From the NCBI GenBank assembly GCA_037957365.1, contig JARHVA010002372.1, positions 2,317,501-2,381,500 of the forward strand: a DNA stretch of 64,000 nt. The letters are read 5' to 3'. The translations under genes and the position numbers were made by a program. The notes beneath the pieces were generated by a model. It did no database searches. It had not been told where the DNA came from and worked only from the letters and a program-made list of their open reading frames with translations. Shown here one piece after another: positions 14,225 through 26,394 of this stretch. Each line of letters begins with the position of its first letter. Position 1 is the stretch's first letter. This DNA comes from Torreya grandis. Taxonomy: Eukaryota > Streptophyta > Pinopsida > Cupressales > Taxaceae.

Positions 14225-14732
14225 CTCTTCATATTATTGAAAGATACTATCCTCAGAACCAGAGAAGGATGCCTCTCATCCCACTAAGGGAGGACAAGGG
14301 ACATTCATCTCAAATAATAATTACATAAGATATTTTTGATGATGGGGAGATGCCCTCCTAAGTTCAAGAAATGGAATTTGAGAAGGGAGATTAGTAAGCT
14401 CTACAATGGGATCCCACTCATCATAACCCATGCAAATATTGTTATATATAGGTGCATAATGGTTAAGGAGGTCTTCAGAGGGAAGAGCTAAAGAGCATTT
14501 AAATTTGTGTTGATAAGAATGAGAAGGTTTAGAATAAGTTGTAAATCATGTTGAGATTATGAACTAATAGGTTCAACTTGATTTTGAGAGTAGAAGAGGT
14601 GTTAACAGAAGGTTGATTAACATTAGAAGGAGAATATGATGTAAGAGTGGTATAAATAGCATGGGATGCATTATCCAAAGGAGAATCATAAGTTGGATCT
14701 TCATCAAAGGTGATAATATATTCTTACCCCAA

Positions 14733-16381
14733 CTAATTTAAATGAGTTTGAGAAGAATCTTGGATAACACAGTATGCTTGAGAAGGAGATGGGGTGTAGA
14801 TAGGTTGAGAATTGATGAAAGCCACTACTCTTTGCATATTAGTCATCATAACCACATTTTCTTCAAAAATTGGTTCTACAAGACTTTTTACATTATTGGT
14901 GGAAGAGATGGGCTTACATTGGTTTTCTTGAATTAGTTGATGATTAGGTAAAGGATCCTTATAAATAGCTAAATGAGCATTTGCTTGATTAAAGGCTTGA
15001 GCTTTATCATGAGTTTTGTATTCTTTGAATGTATTCTCATAATATTGTTGATGTTGGCATGTGATAGAATCATCATCAAAATTAGGTCCAGGATGAAATT
15101 CCATAGCTCAATTATGAAGTTATCTATAGGTCTCATGAGAATGACCCCAACTAGCACGAAACCAACAAAACTTGCCAGGATCATACCATGTTTTCATAGG
15201 AAGAGTAGGGTAAATTTCATGGGGAAGAGGCCTAGGTAGACATTTAAGCTATTTAGCTAAGGAAAGAGTTTTATGAACATTAATTTTATTTGTTGAGAAA
15301 TGAGGATTAGTAAATTGTTGAGAAGAGGAAGCTGGTTTTGATGAAGGGGTAGGAAAAATAGATCGAACATGGTGAATGGTATCATATGAATCAGAAAAAC
15401 CATCACTAGTAACATTATCATTTTTTTTAATAATATATAAGAACCCATGAAAGTTTGGGGTGGATCAAATTGAATCATAAGGAAATATTGTCATTTATCT
15501 TGATTAATAGATTCTTCCAAAGTGTGTGGAGAAAGGGTACATACACTATATTGTAATTTGGGATAAAAATCATTTGTAAAGAGATGAAAAATATTATCAT
15601 TGGCCATGTTGTGTTCAGATTTGTTTGATAAAGTCTTCTATTATTTAACAAATGCTTGGGTAGTTTCATTTTCACTTTGCTTGCAATTGATGAAATAGGC
15701 CAAACTATTTTCAAGAAGATCACTAGTTTGGAATTCTTGAACTAAAGCATTCACTAAATCTTCCAAACTACTAATATAATGAGGTCTAAGTTGGTTGTAC
15801 CAATCCAAGGCATCACCTATGAGGGTATTATAAAGGATCTTGGTAGTGGCAAAGGTGTTTAATTTAACCCAATATTTATAAAGATTCCTTATTTTTTTAA
15901 GATGAAGAGAAGGATCAATTGATCCATTATAAGATATTGTAGGTGTTATACCTCCTATATAAATGTTAGCAATTTGAGTAGTGAGAGGTTCATTTTGTAG
16001 ATTATTGATAGTTTTATTGATTAAAGGAGGTTGAGGAATAAGATTGCTTTGAGAATCTCAAAGAGGAGGGGGAAGAATGCTAATCATGAGATTGTAAATG
16101 GTAGATGGATCTTTCCCTTTATGTTGGGGAAATTGGTTAATAAATAAAACAATTTAAAGAGTATAATCTAACTTAGATTGGTTTTCTAGGAAAAAATAAG
16201 GATTATGTTATAAATAGGTATCATAAAGGAACCCATAGTCCATTATGTGAGTTACAATATGGACATTATTAGCATTTACAAAAGGAACTCTACTTTGTCC
16301 ATGGGAAACCCTATGAGCATTGGTGAATTCCATCATGATTGTTGTTTTAGATTAAGTGTTGTCACCCAATAGGAAATCCAT
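14733..16381 (-). pseudogene. Element 1 gag, decayed
   Basis: The minus-strand frame starts MDFLLGDNT at 16381. It runs past a few stops to an uninterrupted stretch of about 140 codons (about 16065-15645) containing ISYNGSIDPSLHLKK, LIGDALDWYNQL, a SLEDLVNALVQEF segment and QSENETTQAF. These are the core motifs of the retrotransposon gag capsid domain, which assembles the virus-like particle. After a TAA TAG pair and shifts near the A-run at 15425, a CCHC-like FCWFRASWGHSHET motif lies near 15160. A 123-codon Gln/Asn-rich frame follows at 15104-14733. The long clean part has no Met near its start, so it is easily missed by ORF calling. Confidence 0.8.
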
Positions 16382-16439
16382 GATGAAATAGGAAGGAAAG
16401 CAAGATGAGAAAAAAAAAACATTCAAAAAGTGACATAAA

Positions 16440-17320
16440 TAAATCTAGGTCAACCTGATCAACCTAGTATAAAATAGGGATAATAAAGGTGGACAGGGTT
16501 CACAAAACTAACCCAATTTAGAGATTAGAAGCTAATAAAAAAGGTGAAAGGACTAAAAATTGTGTTGGGATGACCCAATTGACCTAGTGTAGTGTAAAAG
16601 ATCTAAAAAAAATAGGTTGACCAAGTCAACCTAGTGCAGTTGATAGAGGTAGAAATTAGGGTCTAGGATAATACAAAGTTGAATTGGTCAACGTAGCATA
16701 GTAGACAAGAAAAGGGAAAGTAAAACTAAAAATATGAAAAATGAAATGAGATATGACTATAGATAGTATATAAAAGTAGATACTAAAATGAAATACATAT
16801 TCAATTGAACTAACATTGGTCAATCCAATTGGTATACATAAACAAATTACAATTTTGAAAGAAAAGTATAGAGCAGAGTAGAAACAAAAAATAGAAACTA
16901 ACCTTGGTGTTTTGGAGATGAAAAAATAATAGGTAACTAACCTATAACCTTGGAAAGAATTGGCCTAATATGTATAACTGGGTCAAGATGGTCGACTAAA
17001 TGAGATAAGAACCTATTGTAAAATCTAAGAAAGTGTGCTAAGTTGACTTGGTTAGCCTAGTAAAGTGAACTAGATGTCTAGAAATGTGCTAAGTCAAGAT
17101 GGTTGACTTAGTTAACTAAATTGTAAATTTAGAAGTCTGAAATGTATAACTTGCACTGTGAATCCTAAATAGGAACCTACTACAAAGTGGATATAAATGT
17201 GATAGGTCAACCCAATTGACCTAGTAGGCTAAGCAAAAAGTCTAAAAAGTTCTAGAAACATATGTTGGGTTGATCTGGTCAATCCAACTACCTATTCTTA
17301 CATAGAGAAAAATAACTAGG
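16440..17320. repeat. Dyad array in the element 1 leader
   Basis: Between the LTR-side primer site and gag, at least eight copies or half-copies of a dyad built on TAGGTC(A/G)ACC recur. Positions include 16445-16467, 16571-16590, 16614-16634, 16687-16697, 17040-17060, 17089-17111 (CTAAGTCAA-5 nt-TTGACTTAG, perfect), 17203-17223 (TAGGTCAA-CCCAA-TTGACCTA, perfect) and 17265-17289. All variants are explained by CpG decay of GGTCGACC to GGTCAACC or GGTTGACC. No gene lies here. Confidence 0.8.
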
Positions 17321-17402
17321 TTGATAGAATCAAGCTAACAAGTCAAAACATATGATATAAAATATGACAAAAAAAAAAAATAAGTGAAACAAACCCTATA
17401 AT

Positions 17403-17427
17403 GGTTTGATTCATGTTAGGTTCACCA
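17403..17427 (-). promoter_or_regulatory. Element 1 primer-binding-like site
   Basis: Reading the minus strand out of the right LTR, seven bases after its CA end comes TGGTGAACCTAACATG and then AATCAAACC. TGG is the complement of a tRNA CCA end, and the AATCAAACC that follows at the right spacing resembles the complement of a T-arm (GATTCGAACC). I cannot assign the tRNA. Confidence 0.5.
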
Positions 17428-17434
17428 GAATATA

Positions 17435-18687
17435 TGTAATAAAAATTTCATGATGCACATGAATCAATCCTAGATTGGATAATATAGATCACACATACAC
17501 TTCTAATTGGGTCACACACTTGTTAAATGGTAGCATGACCAATATGAGGATCCGTTAGACCTGATTAGGGTATCACTTGTATCATCTGTCATAACACATC
17601 ATGAAAAGTAGGGTTCCAAAGCCTACAGTCTAACACAATCACACAACAACCCTAAAAGAGTCTTATGGTTTCTATATTCAATTATGATAATAAACAATAA
17701 ACTAAACTAAAATAAACTAATAATAAGAAAAATAAACTAATCTAGTGCTCACCAAAGCTTGTGGCATAAAGTGGGGGTTATAGTAAAACAAGTAAATAAC
17801 AACTAAACTAAACATGTATATGAGACATATACTCATGTCAATGTATATAGAATCCTAATTCATGGAAGAGAAGAATACAAACTATATTATCTATCTACTT
17901 TTACAAAGGAGAAATAAAGTTAGGAATACTTACCTTTGAAGATGAACATGTCGAGTCTCAACCTCTCCTTTGGCCAATGGTGCTTCAAAAGAGATAATTG
18001 TGGCTTGTAAATATAACCAAGATATATCAATTCTAGGATACATGACCTACTTAAACATCTAAAATACTTCTCCACAAGACAAAATCAGATCTTTAAAATA
18101 AAGTATTGAACCTTAAATCTTTATTACTCAAGTATAATGGTCAATAATCAGATGTTCATCCTCACTTCTTCACTTAATTCAACTCTCTTATGAAATGGTA
18201 AGGAATAACCCTGTATATATAGTAGTATCTCACCCTAAAGACTTTCAAGCATGTTAGTTGTGCTAGGTTGACTGGGTCAACCTAGCACATTATTGGACTA
18301 ACCCCTGATGTTTGTGTTAGGTCTACTAGGATGCAAGATAATAAGGAAAGGCAAAGTATCCCTAGAATAAGCTAGGTTAACTAGGTTGACCTAGCTTATT
18401 GAATAGGTCAAAATGTAAATGAGATAATAAATGAGGGATAAAACATGACAAATGGTGGGAATATATGGGAAAGAGATAAATAATCTTAAGGTTCAAGATT
18501 TTAGGAGGCAATAGTGTAGATAACAAGTGGAAAAAGGAATAACAATCTTACAAAGCACCAAAGTTCTACCCACCCATTTCTTGATGAACCCCTTAAGGCA
18601 TTCACTCAAAGAGATTGAGACTTGGTAGGTTCCTGCAAGATATAAAGTGTCAGTAATTAATAAAAGTGTGAAAATATTGTGTATACA
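17435..18687 (-). repeat. Element 1, 5' LTR (right copy)
   Basis: It starts TGTAATAAAAATTTCATGAT and ends GTGTATACA, parallel to 5148-6372. It carries a 31-base dyad at 18259-18289 (TGTGCTAGGTTGAC-TGG-GTCAACCTAGCACA, perfect) and another at about 18366-18400. The stretch CTTAAGGCATTCACT within it (about 18592) recurs just outside at about 18693, suggesting a small duplication at the boundary. Confidence 0.85.
18259..18289. repeat. Perfect 14-bp dyad in the 5' LTR
   Basis: Arms of 14 bases with a TGG spacer are exact reverse complements and contain TAGGTTGAC / GTCAACCTA. The counterpart in the left LTR near 5947-5967 is degraded. Confidence 0.85.
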
Positions 18688-18689
18688 CA

Positions 18690-20310
18690 CTCTTTAAGGC
18701 ATTCACTTAGGGTGATCATTGTGCTGACAAGCCCTCAAAAAGGAAACTTTCATTAAAGAGATAAAGTGAAAAATATAATATCTATACATACAATTCACCT
18801 AAATATAATCATGTTTCATGATAGGGTATCATGATATGGTGATTTGGGATAGATACATAGTAACAAAAAAGAGCATAAATGAAAATAACTCTAGTAAAAG
18901 AATAACTAAAAGTAACATAGACATACATTGACTAGCCTTTAGTAACATATGCATCCCCTGAAATTAAATGATGCATGAAAATATCATAGTCTCAATAATG
19001 GAGGGCACATAAACTACATTTGAGAAACCTTAATGATAAAATTCTAAAAATTAAAATAACTGTCACATATGCAAGATAGTTAATAAATGGATGTAAATAA
19101 AAAAACTCCTAGAGCAAAATTTTGAAAGATAGAAAAATTGCTAAGTTGATATTGATAAGGATAAATTATAACCAGAATATATAAGGAATCAAATAGTAAA
19201 ATGATATTAAAAACATTTGTTGTAAGATAGGTGGAAAAACAAATAAAAAAGGGGAGAAATTGGCTATAAAACATATTAAGTAAGGTGAAAACCCAAATCA
19301 AACAAAGAGGAGAAAAGTGACTATAAAAAATACTTAATAAGATAGGTGAAAAAAAATCAAACAAAAGGGTGTGAAGTTATAATAAAACAAGTGAAAAATT
19401 AAATCAAACAAGGATGTGTGACAAATAAAAGTAAAGAGTTTAATGAGTGAAAACTCAAAATCATTGCTTGTGATAAATTATAATGAAACAAAATACAAAA
19501 ATATATAAACATAACCATAATGATGGATATGGTATAGAGAGGAAAAGTTCCATGGTGCTTGTGAGGAAGACCTTTTTGTATTTACCAAGGTCTTACAATG
19601 TAACTCACAAAGTAAAAATATAAGATGTGCTATGAAGTGAAAGCTAATAATCAAATATGAAGTAAATAGATATAAAAATGAGAGTATAAATAAGTGGGAT
19701 GTGATTAAATAAAATTAAAATCCATTAAGGGGATAGTGGGAACTAGAATATGGGGATAAAAATATGCAAGGCACCATAAGGGTGATTTATAAATCCCTAG
19801 TGGAGGCAAGACACTGTAATAAAGTAGGAAATGATGAGATTTTTTGACATCAAGGACCTATATAACTTGACATATACATCATAATATTGATCTAAAAAGT
19901 TAATTATAGCTTTCATCCCATAAATTCTATATATATGAGAAAATAAAACATATCCCACCCTCTAAAAACATGTTCCCCACTCCTCAATAATCCTTAAAAC
20001 ATTGTTTGTATATTGTGAAGAGTGGGTACTTGTGTGATAAACTAGGTGGAAAAAAAATGTAAAATTATAATTCATGATGTAATGAAACCTCCTACCATTT
20101 TATACTAGCCTAACACATCCCAAAGGATCTCAACTCAATCATGAGGCTAATTTTGGAGTTTGAGTTATGATTAATATAGGAGATGTACCAAGAAGATCAC
20201 ATATTTTAGTGTCACCTAACTTTTTGAAGTATTTGAATTATAATATTGACTTTAATTAAAATATGGATTTTAAATATTTTATATTTTTATATTTTATCCT
20301 TCATAGGGAT
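18690..20310. repeat. Block B, copy 2, outside element 1
   Basis: This stretch holds no gene. A TGTGAGGAAG...AAGGTCTTACAATGTAACTCAC module near 19560 matches the modules near 10433, 10648 and 11730. CACATCCCAAAGGATCTCAA near 20111 matches the 11130 region. It lies immediately beyond the 5' LTR of element 1. It may be the remains of a second, related element that shared or abutted that LTR. Confidence 0.5.
19229..19400. repeat. Short tandem repeat, about 58-bp units
   Basis: Three units start AGGTGGAAAAAC (19229), AGGTGAAAACCC (19283) and AGGTGAAAAAAA (19344), each followed by a CAAA-rich part and a CTATAAAA or TATAATAAAA part. Non-coding. Confidence 0.55.
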
Positions 20311-20639
20311 TCATAAAAATAAAAAATGGGTTCTAAATATGATATTTGAGAGTAGAACCTAAAGAATATAATTCCTAAATATTGTTAGACTTTCACCATA
20401 GGAAACACTTTAATTTCAAAACTAACCCAATTGTTCCTCAAGTGAAAGGAGAGGGAAATATTGTCACCATGAAATATCTTTCCATTTGAAATATGGTGAT
20501 ACATCAAATATATTTTAAGGGAATATTTTTCTTCAAAAGTGACAAGGAAAAAGAGGGATTTGAAACTATATGAAAATGTAAGTCAAATTGAGAAAATTAA
20601 ATCTAAATAAGGGGAATTCTATGAAATAAGATGATCATC

Positions 20640-21050
20640 AATAAATAATCCATATTAACCTATTAAAGGTATAATATAAGCATCGATAAGATGAATCATC
20701 CCAAAAGAGGGGGATTACAAAAATATGCCAAAAAATCATAAGGAACCTTGGGCTGAATAAAAGGTATTATAAAATGTGAAAAATACATAATGTTTCCACC
20801 TAATATCCACAAGGGAAACTAAACAAGACTATAAATAAATCCAAAAAATGGGAAAATAAAATTAAAAAAAACCCTAATATGTTACTAAAGATCCACGAGG
20901 GAAGCTAAGGTCGATTGTAAATCATCCTAAAAGAGAGGGAAAGTAAAATTGTGAAAAATAAAACCCAAATGTGCTATCGAATATTCAAAAGGGAAAATAA
21001 TGATAGCTATAGTAAATATAAAGTGATTGTAAGATAAAAATCAAAATGGT
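20640..21050. repeat. Degenerate tandem repeat, about 86-92 bp
   Basis: The words ATCCACAAGGGAAACTAA (20805), ATCCACGAGGGAAGCTAA (20891) and ATTCAAAAGGGAAAATAA (20983) head three successive units. CATCCCAAAAGAGG / CATCCTAAAAGAGA blocks lie between them. No frame stays open. Confidence 0.5.
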
Positions 21051-22423
21051 AGGCATTTATTAATAAGTCTTAATTGATTCCCCAGGTCATACTATGCAAC
21101 ACAAAAAATTAAAAACCAAGAGGTGTAAACATGTATAAGATACACTATCCACTTCACTCTCATGTTTAATTATTTTTTTTTTGACTTGGTCCATTTATAA
21201 TTTGTACTTAATAAATCCTAATACAATGTTTCAAATTATACTCTCCATATATATTAACAATATTGAATCCTCACATTTTGAACCACATTATCACCTTTTA
21301 TTTTAAAGTAAATATTCCCATATTCCCTTCCCATCCATATCTCTTCATTTTAATTTGGTGTTTATACTAAAATAATTTATCCAACATACACATAATTTAA
21401 TAATTTGAATTATTATTTAGGTCTTCCACAAATAATCCCAATGGGATATTTTTATTAATTTAGTCTTTCCTATGATTTTTTTAACTCTCTATCAAAATCA
21501 CACAAAACATTTTACCAATACATTATATTTTGAATCCAATATTCTCTACCTCTATCCATTGCACTTTTCCCAATATTCAATACATTATTTTACTCCTTTT
21601 TCAAATCTTCCATCTCTTTGATTTATTTTAAATGTGTCAAAGGTGGTTGCCCTTTCAGAAAGTCCATCTTAACATTATACTTTTGTACACTAGAATGTGT
21701 TTGGATGAGACCATTATAGATTATTTATTATTGATTTATATTCTATAATTGGTATTCCATCCACAACATGGAACCTAAACATCATAGGTTTGATAAAACC
21801 CACTATTTTTTCATTTCCATCCAAAAAGTATAGTTCTATAAAGGCCTTGAATTCACACACTTCCTCAATAAGGTAAGGAGTGAATGTCCCTGATCCTTTT
21901 TTCCATGTTCTATAGGTGTCCATGATATGTGGTAAATAAAATGTGTGTAATTTACATAATGAAGTTGATTATGTACATCTATATCCTCATGAGTGTGTTC
22001 CATAATAAAAAAGCTTATATACACAATATTAAACACCCTTATTTCTATTATCATGGACGTAAATGAAAATAGGGTATGATTATTATTTTCACTCAAATCA
22101 TTATATAGTTACAATTATAGGATTAGTGGCTAATTTTTAAATTAACTATTTGTACTATAAATAGTAATTGCTTTAGAATTAAAAAAATCCTTATACTTTT
22201 TGAATATTTCATTCATTTAAGTTTATAATAGTGCATCATGAAATGTATGTTTTGATGATCCAATCATATATAATAAATCCACATATTCATCAATGACTAG
22301 TTATTTGAGCTTCATGAGACATAAATACCATGATGTGACTATATAATTTGATCCATATTCAACAAATGGTATACCAAAGTGACCAAAATCCCTATTCTTG
22401 TGTCCATGTGTGAGTATACCCAT
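21051..22423. other. No recognised feature
   Basis: AT-rich sequence. Two overlapping minus-strand open frames (21714-21923 and 21836-22096) resemble nothing I know and overlap each other in different frames, so I do not call them genes. Confidence 0.5.
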
Positions 22424-23600
22424 TGTTGGTAATCTAATTTCTCAAATCACATGCAAACCCTTTATAACACCAACACTTAACCTACTGACAAAATTATCTT
22501 TATGCACTCACTTGAATCATAGAGAGATCAACCATGATAGGTCAAGGGTAGTTATCTGTAGTATGGATGAGGGAATCATTTCACATGCCATTAGGCATGA
22601 AATATATAACTTATATAATTTAATATATTTATCTAAAAATTCATAGTATCAAGTATGTAATAATATGAAAAAATCCTAAACACACCAATAAATATAAATA
22701 AATCATCCAACCAAAAAGGGAGATATCTAATAGAATTCCACAATCATAATAAGGATAAACACATAATTCCATTACTTATCAACTCAATATTACATGGATT
22801 AAAACATTCTCAAAGGCACTTGAATCATTTGTAACCTATCTACTCCCTCTAGTAATTATGTATCACTTCATTTGTAACCTATCTACTCTCTCTAAGAATT
22901 ATGTATCACTTCATTATCCCTTTCCAACCACCTTTTATTTAGGTAAACTCTATGGTACTTATGTTAGTAATGTGTTACTTATTTCTCTCTTTATCCTCTT
23001 CATAGTCATTCCAAAATCTTTCATGTCACTTGGTAGATCAAATACCAGTAATCAACAAAATACACAAAATACATAGTCTCTCTAAGTTCATGAATTTTAT
23101 AGTCATTCCACAACCTTTCATGTCACTTGGTAGATTAAATACCAGTAATCAACAAAATACACATGTTATTCATTTAGAAAATAATGTATTTCTCTATTCA
23201 ATATCAACTACCTCACCATATTCTATTATTTCCCAATTGTTTATTAGGGTCAAGTTTTCACTCATAGCATTTATTGTTTACCTCCCAAAAATCACAGTGA
23301 ATCTCAAAGGTTATCTCTTTCAAGTTGTCATTTTTTATGTCTATTTAATATCATGTTAGGCTTTCACCTACTTTTATATAAATATATATCATGGTGAATG
23401 CATGTGATGTCTTGGTTGGTACATGCCATGATCTCTTTCTATCCTCATTAGACATGTTACTTATATGAAATGGTCTTAGTAATAACTATATTGTGAATGA
23501 CTTGTAGTATTCATATCATGCACGTTTTAGGCACATGTGAGGGTCAAAATTACCCCAAACTAATTTGATTATCCACCATTAGAAAACTCATTTATTTCTC
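22424..23600. repeat. Direct repeat C, copy 1
   Basis: Starts TGTTGGTAATCTAATTT. Shared landmarks with copy 2 are AAATCACA, AGAGATCAACC versus AGAGGCTAATTAGGG, GGATGAGGGAAT, CACTTCATTATC, TCACTTGGTAG, CCTCACCATA and TTATTAGGGTCAAG, in the same order. It could be an old LTR or one arm of a segmental tandem duplication. No coding sequence is evident; the open frames inside are not conserved. Confidence 0.6.
23003..23165. repeat. 97-bp tandem duplication within repeat C copy 1
   Basis: TAGTCATTCC...CTTTCATGTCACTTGG...ACCAGTAATCAACAAAATAC occurs at 23003 and again at 23100 with few differences. Copy 2 of repeat C has this segment only once (near 25529), so the duplication is younger than the C pair. 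Confidence 0.8.
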
Positions 23601-24984
23601 CCCATCTTGTGCCTTGATATTTTTATCGATCTAAGTGATTTTAGGCACTATAAATTTCCTCCATAATATTATACATATTGTATTTCCTTTTCTCCTTCTT
23701 GTGTGATTTAACTATTTTCAATTCTCTTCCTAGAGGTTAATATATGTTATGACCTTCACTTCAGCTCATAGTTCTAAAAATTATTTTAAATTGATGATGT
23801 TTCCTCACATAAATTTTAATTTCATCATTACCTTCAACTTTCCTAAAGTTTCTACATTATTGGGTGTTATTGCCCATATTATTTTCATGCATCTGGATAC
23901 TTTGATTCTTGGGAATTACATTCTATTCATGAGATTCATTTCCCTACAATTATTATTCATGTATTCCTATTTTTTTCACTTTGTTTGTGTGATTTATTAC
24001 CCCACAATCCTTCATCAAGCATTTCTAAATGATTTACTCTACTACTGCTTGCCCCAAAATTGTATTTATCCTTTAGTATATGTCCTTCACATGATTCTAA
24101 TCTTGGATTCAATTTTATCTACCTTGTGTTCTACTTCCAAAAACTTCTTCTACTTCTTCACTAGTTTACTCTCTATAATGGTCACCACAGATTAATTTTA
24201 TGGCCTTAAAGTTTCCCAACCTAGAAAGTTGTCATTAACTAAGAGAGAGGCTAAAATTTTCCCATGACAACACTAACCTATAAAATTATACATCTAACAT
24301 AAGGCTTATGAAATAAATACATTTCTCACCTCACTTAACTATACTTACAAGGCTACTACATATTATTATATCGACATCACATAATTATTTCATGAAAAAA
24401 TTGTATTATATTAATTTAACCTACTAAAAGATGTAGAAATAAAATGCTATGAAAATACTTATTAAAGTGATGGCTAGATCATTATTACAAAATAACCATA
24501 TGCACAAACACATGGTTGAGGTAGAAATGAAAATAGGCATTATTCTAGTAGTTTCTTCTTAAATGTCCTCTTCGTTACTGATTTAGAATCAACATTTAAA
24601 GTTTAATCTAACTTAAAGGCATACATTTATATATAAATGGAGAACATGTACTTTTGGAAAGAGTCTCCCTCATGATATATCCATACTATCTGGGTCCTCT
24701 TAGAACTTACAAATTCATACTCTAATTTTTACCTAGGGTCCTTTTCAACCATCACTATCTACCAAATATCATTATTTGCATTCCTCTTGAGCTCATGATC
24801 ATCTATTTTTTCCATGTTGAATGTTTCTCTACCTCTACCTATTAGAATCCATGCCACATTCACATTATACCCTTTGTGTTACTCATATACATAGGAATTT
24901 AGTTATATATATTGTCACATTATATCCTCCTCTATCCACCATTGTAGTAACAAATTTTAACTAGTCCAAACAATATAACCAAAA
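23601..24984. other. Spacer between the C repeats, no recognised gene
   Basis: A 148-codon plus-strand frame (23749-24195) is rich in Phe, Ile, Leu and Tyr as expected from AT-rich DNA. It shows no motif I recognise, so I do not call it a gene. If the C repeats are LTRs, this would be a short internal region without coding capacity. Confidence 0.4.
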
Positions 24985-26035
24985 TGTTGGTAATATAGTT
25001 TTACAAATCACACATTAAATCACACCAACATATCATAAAAGTGTCCTTGCATTCTTACCCAAAGTGTAGAGAGGCTAATTAGGGTAGGTTAGGGATAGTT
25101 ACTTGTATTGGTGATGAGGGAATTGTCTAATGCACCATTAAGATCACATGCTATTACTTAAATAATTTAGTATATTTCTCAAGAAATTCATGGAAATAAT
25201 TATGTATTTATATGAATAAATCCAAAACACATCATTTAATATAATTAAATCATCTGACCAATATGGTAAACATCTAATAACATTATATAGTTGTAAAAAT
25301 GATAGTCAAAAAACTTCACTACTTATCATCCCAATATTGCATGGATTAAAATATGCTCAAATGTGATTTAGTTAATCATAACATATCTAATCCTTCTATG
25401 AATTATGTAACACTTCATTATCACTTATCAGTTTGATCTTCTTTAGGTGAACTCTGAGATCATTTTGGTATCAATTTCCTACTTTCTTATTGATATATTT
25501 CTCTTATTTAGGTACCTACCTTTTATAGGCATTCCAAATACTAATGTGTCACTTGGTAGCTCACTAAATCAATAATTAATATACATGCCATCTTTTTTAT
25601 AATAAATGTGGTTTGCATTTAATTTTAACTACCTCACCATACTCCATAATTTCCCAGTTATATATTAGGGTCAAGCCATTAGTCATAACTTCCATTTTTT
25701 TGCATCTTCTAAATCACACTAACTCTGACAAGTCTATCACTATCAGGTTGTCATTTCCACTATCATTATAACTATCATGTTAGGCTTGCATCTACCTTAA
25801 TATTAGAATCTATTAAGCTACACATGTGATGCCTTGGTTAGAACACACCATAATTTATTTATATCCTTATCAATTTCACTATGTATATGAATTGGTCTTA
25901 TTAACATATATGATATGTTCACCTTATAGCATTTATCTCACACACATTTTGGTTACATGCATAGGTCTACACAAGTCAAAGTAGTTGGTAGGTTCATAAC
26001 ATTACTTATTGAATTTGATTTATTTCCCATCATTG
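24985..26035. repeat. Direct repeat C, copy 2
   Basis: Starts TGTTGGTAATATAGTTT, 2561 bases after the start of copy 1, and follows the same order of landmarks. Divergence is substantial by eye, with several indels. Confidence 0.6.
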
Positions 26036-26394
26036 GTATGTAAGTTTTAATTTGGTTAATTTTATATTGTATCATGCTTAAGAATCCTTGATGACATTCC
26101 TCTAATTTAAATACATGGTAATAGTAATGTGCATGATATCTTTTAATGTGTTAATTTTACCATTTCTTTCCTCTTCATGTTTTTATAGTTATTTTAGAAA
26201 TGTGGTGGTTCTATATTTGTTATTTATATTTTTATTCTCATCAACATTAGAGAATAATTTTTTGTTTACAATTGAAACATTTTTAAAACTTTTTTTTTAC
26301 TATTTCCTTCTTATTACTCCGTAAGTCCTTATATTTTCCTGAATAAGGATTCTTTACAATGGCCTTATTCTTGTAATGCCCTTCAATTATAATA

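Larger units (their letters stand above)
5148..18687 (-). mobile_element. Element 1: minus-strand LTR element with gag-protease and antisense ORF
   Basis: Direct repeats at 5148-6372 and 17435-18687 begin TG and end CA on the plus strand. Gag and a retropepsin are readable on the minus strand (16381 to about 13690), so the right repeat is the 5' LTR. Just inside it lies a TGG-starting primer-binding-like site, and just inside the left repeat is a GGGGCATA purine-rich stretch. No reverse transcriptase or integrase was found between 13.7 and 6.4 kb, while a plus-strand ORF region fills 7.6-9.7 kb. The gag CCHC-like motif and the LLGRP end of the protease fit plant Ty3/gypsy, probably Tat/Athila-like. 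No matching 5-bp target duplication is seen at 5143-5147 versus 18688-18692, so the ends may have recombined or eroded. Confidence 0.8.

Noticed and set aside
23749..24195. Plus-strand 148-codon hydrophobic frame
   Set aside because: Phe/Ile/Leu/Tyr content follows from T-rich sequence; no membrane-protein family recognised, and the C repeats around it are non-coding.
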